Shown here in pieces: positions 57,226-64,000 of a stretch of 64,000 nucleotides of DNA. The DNA is from Pseudisothecium myosuroides. Its lineage: Eukaryota; Streptophyta; Bryopsida; Hypnales; Lembophyllaceae. Below the pieces are notes generated by a model, which was not told the origin of the DNA, searched no databases, and saw nothing but the letters and a program-made list of their open reading frames with translations. Location: NCBI GenBank assembly GCA_951799445.1, contig OX637293.1, positions 15,500,001-15,564,000 on the forward strand, in the 5' to 3' direction. The translations under genes were made by a program, and so were the position numbers. Every line of letters begins with the position of its first letter. The stretch's first letter is position 1.

Positions 57226-59568
57226 AAAAATCTAAAACAAAACTAACTGAGTCAATTAATCTAATCTTTTTGAGGGTTTTTTGGATAAATTCTAACTAAG
57301 CAAATCAACTAGACTAAGGTTCTTTGGATGTTTTTGGAAAACACTTTAAATTCATGTATAACCTCTATTCTAATTAAATTCTAACTACTCTAAGGTCTTA
57401 AGGATAATAACTAATTCTAACTAATATTTTGGAGTTTTTGGTTATTTTCCAAACAACTAATTAAACTAATCAAGGCAAGTATAACTAAGTTTTTTTTGGA
57501 GGTTTTGGGTTGATAACTAGCAAGCAAGTCTAAACTAAATGTTTTGGATTTTTTTGGAATAAATTGAACTAAAGCAAACTAAACTAAAACAAAGACTAAC
57601 TCTCAAATTAACTAAAAATCCATAACGTTGGCAAATGGGTGCAAAAGGCAAACCAAGCAAATTCCGGCAGAAAGAAAGGGAGCCACTTGGTGTGGTTTCT
57701 TGGCTTAAGTAGCCAACAAGCCAAGGATTTTTTTTCAATTATTCTTTCCCCTTCAAAATGGTTTAAGGTAAATTTGTTTTGAAGTTAAAGCTTCGCCATG
57801 CGAGGGCAACTCCAAGCTAAACTCGTGCAATACGGTCTCAAATGATTCTAGAAATATTTTAATCCTTAAATGAGGTGTACATGACAGTGCTTAAACCAAA
57901 ATTAAGGATCAAAAGAGTTTCCAAGGTATCAAATAGTTTAATTCCTAAATGAGGTACATATGACAGTGTTTAAACCGAAATTTAGGAGTTATGTCTAACC
58001 AAACTTTGTTATACAACAAGGTTTGGCGGGTCTTTGAGTGTTAGAACCTTTTGGTGAAGACTAGCTTTACCGCCTTAAGAATTCTGACTCAAATGCTGCT
58101 TCAAAACATAAAATTAGTGCGTGAGCAAAAGTATCCAAGTTTTGGGGGACTAAACTTCCCAAGAGCGTGGTTTTAGTGTGGCTTGATGGTTTAAAGGGAA
58201 ATCCTTGTCCTCTAACCAATTCTTCCACTAAAGAAAACAAATTCAAGCAAATTCAAGCAAAAGATGGCCAAATTGTGGCCGAAATAAATGCTTTCGACAA
58301 ATTCAATAAGCAAATTGAACAACAAAAAGTCTCCACACTCCGATAGAATGTCGGTGAACAGAAAATGGGGTATGAGAAACTTCAGAGAGAAGCCTTATAT
58401 ACTTGCTAGAAGGCCCCACCACTTTAGTTTACCATAAGATATTAGTCTTTTTACTTGAAAACTATCCTAAGTTAACTCCTAATCTATCCTAAGATATTTG
58501 TTAAATAATCTTTGTTTAATCTTTAGAATTTTCTAAAAAAAGCCTTAATTAGCCGCAAGGAAATCTTGTCCAAATAAAATCTAAGATTTTTCCCAAAGAT
58601 ATTTAGGAAACTAACTTATTTGACCTTAGGATAATTCGTGAATAATCCTAGGATATTTTCAAATATTCTTAGTTTAATCTAAATTTGCTTTTAAAGGAAA
58701 GATTTGAAATCTTAACTAAATCCAATCTTCAACTTTCACCAAGATGTTTTGCAAATTAACCTAAAATTATTCCTAATTACTTTTAAAAAGTCAAACTTAT
58801 GGTTGAACTCTTCCTATCTTCTTGAGAACAACTTCAAATTGAAAATCAATTGCACCATCGCAATCAAAAGACCCCAATTAGTCTTAGAAATCACTATCCC
58901 CTGCTTCCAGGTTGTAAATATCTGTAAAAATCATTTAACGGTAATTTCAAAGAAAAGTCAAAATTCCAACTAATGGAATTTGCAATTTTCAAGGAAACTG
59001 ATTAGGTAGGGTTTCCTCGAAGGTTCGTGAGAGTAAGGAAACATTTCTTATTTGCAACATTCAGACACCGCTAGCTCCTAGTTCGCTTGTCAACCTGCCG
59101 CCATGTTGTAAATTCTTGTTAAATTCGATGTTATTGCCGACTCTAGTACTTTTGACTATTAGAAAGTCTTCAAACTTGATAGGTCGCTTATTTAGCACAC
59201 AAAACTCTAATTCAATTTTTAGTGAGATTTTACCATGCTCCGGATAATTTCTATAAAATTACCATCAGTTTCAAAGGCGGTTGACGTCCTATGGAGTCAT
59301 CGTGGAGTTTTGTAAAATCCCGAAACTTTTGGGCAATCTTCTAGGAAGTGTCCAAAAGCTAAAGGCAAAACCAAACCTCCAATAAAGATGCTAAATTTAG
59401 CAATTCCTTAATAATTTTCGCCTAAGGGGGAAATCATTCTGGTACTGGGGATTGTCGGAGATGATTAGCTCTGTTGTTGACCTCTTGGAATGTTTTTACC
59501 CTAAAAACACCTCTCTGTAAGCTCCAATCACCTCGCCCTTCTTCTAATTTGCATTCTGGTTTGTATTC
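57226..59568. other. Spacer with a 90-bp duplication and an LTR-like relict
   Basis: 57862-57995 holds two diverged copies of a unit containing CTAAATGAGGT.., GACAGTG.TTAAACC and AAATTNAGGA. 59190-59260 is similar, inverted, to the LTR-like region near 27.2 kb. A TATATA (58397) lies in a GC-richer leader-like context. No gene. Confidence 0.4.
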
Positions 59569-59572
59569 TTAA

Positions 59573-60209
59573 CCCCTAAATGCCCAAGGCACCAAATTCT
59601 GGTGTCGGCAATACTTTGAAGTTAAATAAAATCTAACCAAGTTGCTATTTTTAGCAACTTATATTTTTGTAAATTTTTTTTTGAAGTCTAGCTTTAGCTT
59701 CAAAAGTCCGATTTTGAAAATGATGGATTATGATTTTTCTACTCAAGATTTTGAGCAAGGGTACCCATTGCAATCTTGACTTTCCGTAGTGTTGAGGGCT
59801 CTTGGAAATGAGCCTCAAATACACTAGATCTTGGAGAAAAAATCACATTAGAAATTCATTTTAAAAAATTGTAGAGTAGATTTTGAGAAGCCATAAATTG
59901 ATTGGGGTTATGCATGTCATGCCCTTTAACCTCATATTTTTTTGGTGACCAACTTTTTGGATTTGACATGTGAAAAAAGGATTGAAAGAATTTCTTAGTT
60001 TTAACAGCCTCATGTTCAAACATTATAATCTTTCAATTCATAAGTGATATTGTTGTGTTTTCTTTTCCTCTGTGATCTTTAACATGTCTAGTTTGAATTT
60101 GTACGATTACAATTCAAAAAAAATTGATACAACTTATCAATATGTTGGCTTTTTGTTCAATTTAGAGCAAATTTCAAGAAGCTCAAAACAGGCCTTGGGC
60201 ATTTAGGGG
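59573..60209. mobile_element. TTAA element, 637 bp subfamily
   Basis: Begins CCCCTAAATGCCCAAGGC and ends GCCTTGGGCATTTAGGGG between TTAA sites (59569-59572, 60210-60213). The 18-bp termini are perfect inverted repeats. Sister copy at 34325-34926. Confidence 0.78.
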
Positions 60210-60213
60210 TTAA

Positions 60214-61640
60214 ACACCTGCAAGTCTTCACATAACTAGTCCAAATTTCATATGAATTGGATCTAAACACTTCTAAACCTGAATATAGACTCTTATAATT
60301 TAACCAAGCTATCACATACACTCTACAGGTTGAGTTTAACATAGACAAGACACTAGGACTAGCTAAGTCTCACATCCTCACTTCTCTCTAAAACGTTAAT
60401 CTGGACTCTAAGACACTAAATTAAAGACCTTACCACAGAAAAGTAGAGTATTTTGTACTTTTTATGATTTTAGGAAGAGTCCTCACTAATCTGGTAGGGA
60501 CTTCTACCAATCTCCTCTCAACTAACTAATTCATGCTATTTTACATGAATTGGCACTAAAAACTAACAATAAATTGTGAAAAATAAACCCAGAGCTCCAA
60601 GTGCTAACTTGAGGGCTTACACACGAGCCAATCATTATTCAGTCATATAGCATTCGGTTAGTGGCATCCAACACATGGTAACTTGTGATTGCATCTTGGT
60701 GACAAATGGATGGCTTAGATGGACGGTTCAAATAGATGGTCCAGATGAATGACTCAAATGAACAGCTTAGATGGATGACTCAAATTGCATCTTGACGATA
60801 AATGGATAGATCACATTATCACATTTTAGGTCAGCCACCTCATTTTAGGTCAGATACCTTTCTTCTTCTATAGGACATGTGGCATGTCGTAATTGCATCT
60901 CATTTATTAGTCATTGATTAGTCATTCATTAGAATTGTCACTGATTAGTCATTGACTAGTCACTGATTGGTTTTTATTTAGTCATTGTTTAGTTATAACA
61001 CAATCATAACATATACTGTAATGTAGCAGCTTTAGGTTGCATTTGCAGCTGTTGAAGATGGCCGGCAAATATTTCATCTTTCTCATTCAAATTTAGGGTT
61101 TAGGTCAGCTGTCAGCCACCACTTCTAAAAGCATCTTCATTTTTTTCTTGCTCATGAGCATCTTCTCCTTTTTCTTTTTCTTTTTGCCTCAAGTTTTCTA
61201 AGTAATTAAGGGTTTAGGTTAGCTAACACCTCTTGATTGTGTTGGTTTACATTTTTCTTGTTAATTTGTTATGTTGTTATGTAGTTTTCTTCTTTTGTTG
61301 TTTACAGTTTTGTTCTTCTACTGTTTTGTGCATCTGTTCTTCTATTGTTTTATTGTTGTTTAGTTGGTGGTTGGCTACAATTTGCAATGGACCAAGAGAC
61401 AAAAAGAGATTGTGGTGTAGAGAAAATAAGGAGTTTGAAGCATAGTATAGTCATAGAGTAGTCATAGTACAATCATAATGCAGTAATAGTGTAGACCTAG
61501 AAATACAATGTAGCCATAATGCAGCTATAAAAACAACGTACAAATTCAATCACTTGTATGTCTCAATCACATTATTGTAATGTACAACCATTTTCTAGTA
61601 ATAAACATAAAAAATGATTCAAAAACAACTATGTTGAAAT
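60214..61640. other. Spacer with GATGGATGACTCAAA and TAGTCATTGA repeats
   Basis: 60708-60800 holds about five diverged 22-bp units; 60895-61000 holds TAGTCATTGAT repeats. A 70-codon plus-strand ORF (61233-61445) is a hydrophobic low-complexity frame in T-rich sequence and is not credible. Confidence 0.45.
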
Positions 61641-61647
61641 CTTTTTA

Positions 61648-63170
61648 CTTCCTGGTTCTATATTCGCAGCTACAAAATAATTAATCAATGAAAATAGTAT
61701 TCATATATACAACTACTACGTGACCAACTTATGACTTTTCAAATGACCGAAAATGACAGGACAATGACTAGCTGATGACTAAAAATTGACTGGAATTAAT
61801 GCCACGTCAACTAAGTGACCATCCACAATTTGTGCCATGTCAACAACCATGTCGAACAAATTGATGTCACATCAGGCGAGTTAGGATCACTAGACGTATT
61901 GGACACATAGATATATTGAACGATTTGAACGGACTGAAAGGACAATGTGACTACCTTAAAGTAGTCACATCGGATGGGTGAAGATCACCGAATATCCTTG
62001 ACAAGTGGGCAAATAGGACAGTTAGGACGGAGGGTCCATCCAATGTTATAACTATGGTCTTACAACACCTGCCACATTAGTGGTACCAAGTCACCAATCA
62101 CATCCACCTTAGTAGACATGTCATGCACCATGGACCATATTAGCCAAGTCTTGTCAACCGTGACGGCCAATACAACAATCCTATCAAAACTAGAGGCTGA
62201 TGAATTTTCACATCAACAACTGGATGAAAAACAAATCTTTACAAATAAATGACTCCTGAAAATAAATGACTTGTAGGATCAACAATTTGGAGTTTGGGCT
62301 GGGGTTCCATCGTGCGCCTTCAATGCATTAAGGAGAAGTGGATTCAATTGTAAGCCTTCACTTCAATAAAGAGAAGTGGACTCAATCGTAATCCTTTACT
62401 TCATTAGGGAGGCAAACTACATTTGTCTTCCTAATGAACAATCCTAATGAAGATAAACTAAGTTTGCTTGTTTAATGAGGTGAAGGTGCACGATGGAATC
62501 CCAACCCAAACTCCAAATTGTTGATCCTACAAGTCATTTATTTTCAGGATTCATTTATTTGTAAAGATTTGTTTTTCATCCAGTTATTGATGTGAAAATT
62601 CATCAGCCTCTAGTTTTGATAGGATTGTTGTATCGGCCGTCATGGTTGACAAGACTTGGCTAACATGGTCCGTGGTGCATGACATGTCTACTAAGGTAGA
62701 TGTGATTGGTGACTTGGTACCACTAATGTGGCAGGTGTTGTAAGACCATAGTTATAACATTGGATGGACCCTCCGTCCTAACTGTCCTATTTGCCCACTT
62801 GTCAAGGATATCCAGTGACCTTCACCCATCCGATGTGACTACTTTAAGGTAGTCACATTGTCCTTTCAGTCCGTTCAAATCGTTCAATATATCTATGTGT
62901 CCAATACGTCTAGTGATCCTAACTCGCCTGATGTGACATCAATTTGTTCGACATGATTGTTGACATGGCACAAATTGTGGATGGTCACTTAATTGACGTG
63001 GCATTAATTCCAGTCAATTTTTAGTCATCAGCTAGTCATTGTCCTGTCATTTTCGGTCATTTGAAAAGTCATAAGTTGGTTACGTAGTAGTTGTATATAT
63101 GATTACTATTGTCATTGATTAATTATTTTGTAGTTGCAAATATTACAAATATAGAATCAAGAAGTACATC
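61648..63170. mobile_element. Large foldback element, arms about 685 bp
   Basis: The left arm (about 61648-62330) and right arm (about 62472-63170) are inverted copies with only scattered mismatches; the loop is about 140 bp. Examples: AATTTGGAGTTTGGGCTGGG opposite its complement at 62500, and ACTACAAAATAATTAATCAA opposite 63130. Each arm contains its own small palindrome around TTAAAGTAGTCACAT. The loop has a direct repeat GAGAAGTGGACTCAATCGTAA. No target duplication was found. Confidence 0.82.
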
Positions 63171-64000
63171 TCCATTGTTGCTTACGTATGCAGAATTCCA
63201 ATAGCAATTGGATAGTTGCAAGATACACCTGCTAGTTTTGGCTCAAAACGGCCTTAGCAGAGGAGTACTTTGACTTTTGAAATTAAATTTTAAAAATAAA
63301 ATAAAAAATATATAATTTGTATATCATTCAAAATAGTATGTATAAAAATTCAAACCTAGAAAATTTTATTTCTAAAAATTATGTACATTCAAAGAATGAT
63401 GGAAAATGCAAAAAAATAGACACTTTAGAATTTGATTCTTAGAAAATAGTAAAAACTTTCAAAAAAATCCAATCAAGAAAGGCATTTTTTCTAACTTGAA
63501 GATTCTTCTTTTCAACCATTATTTTGCATCTTCAGAAAAAACAAAATAGAATTCTTTGCACGTGCACAAAGGTGGTGCACTTTGAGCACGTGTGGAAGGT
63601 GGAAAAAATTTTATTTAAAAAAATAATCTTTATAGGCTTGTATAAGTTTAGTATAACTCTTTGTATCCCAATTTTTACCTTCAAATTTGTATTTTTGGTT
63701 CAAAAACAATACTAAAACCTCCCAATATGGCCAAAGTAGACATCCAATTGGGGGCAATTTGAAAATAGTCAAAGAATTTTAAGTATTGAAAAATTTATTC
63801 AATGTTTGAGACAACTTCATGTACCTTCATTTCAAATTTCATAGAAAATGGACATACTACACAAAAGTTATGAGCAAAAAACTACCTGTCCAAGGCCAAG
63901 GGGACAAAAAAATGGACAAGAGTTTCTTGCAACAACCCAATGAAAAAATGCACTTTTTGTTGAAGTCCCTTAGAATTGTTTCATTACTTGAAGACTATAG
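63171..64000. other. AT-rich spacer, no gene seen
   Basis: Only short ORFs. No recognised repeat. Confidence 0.4.

Noticed and set aside
61233..61445. 70-codon hydrophobic ORF as a membrane protein
   Set aside because: A T-rich tract yields Phe/Leu/Val/Cys codons by composition alone.
1..64000. tRNA or rRNA genes
   Set aside because: No convincing B-box (GGTTCGAATCC type) with matching acceptor stem, and no rRNA signature was seen by eye; a tRNAscan run would settle it.

Overview
The window is nuclear DNA of a land plant or close streptophyte relative. The evidence is a spliced plant-type L-gulono-1,4-lactone oxidase gene with GT-AG introns, a Ty1/copia element, Stowaway and Tourist type MITEs, and several elements with the plant CACTA terminus (CACTACAAG). 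I cannot name the species. The window is AT-rich, gene-poor and transposon-dense: three probable host genes in 64 kb, the rest mostly nested small DNA transposons, minisatellites and unannotatable AT-rich spacer. Nothing in it looks bacterial or organellar.

Layout. 1-3520: a Copia element on the minus strand, cut by the window start (gag, zinc knuckle, protease, integrase, first codons of RT). It has two in-frame stops, both at module borders, and a primer-binding site complementary to the anticodon arm of initiator tRNA-Met (half-tRNA priming). Its LTR starts at 3520. 4.3-15.6 kb: nested MITEs and piggyBac-like TTAA elements. 16.2-18.6 kb: two minus-strand host genes, a 204-aa Gly/Tyr-rich membrane protein and a 64-aa single-pass microprotein. 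20-29 kb: more TTAA elements, a 2.7-kb CACTA-like element, LTR-like debris and G-rich minisatellites. 29.1-32.5 kb: a 3.4-kb CACTA-like element with a 3-bp target duplication carrying exon pieces of two unrelated host genes, casein kinase 2 alpha and a family GH20 beta-hexosaminidase. 32.5-40.8 kb: a 1-kb degenerate TTAGAG array, more TTAA elements and three families of short MITEs. 40.9-45.0 kb: the L-gulonolactone oxidase gene in five exons (591 aa). 45-64 kb: further nested elements, minisatellites, and a 1.5-kb near-perfect foldback with arms of about 685 bp.

The most interesting content is the transposon ecology. One family of roughly 0.3-1.1 kb elements starts CCCCTAAAGG, ends CCTTTAGGGG and sits in TTAA at nearly every junction, which is the piggyBac signature. 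At least twelve copies or ends are present. Nested copies supply paralogous empty sites that prove two other target duplications (TA for a Stowaway, AAT for a 191-bp MITE). The chimeric CACTA element is a clear case of host gene fragment capture at DNA level, because introns are retained.
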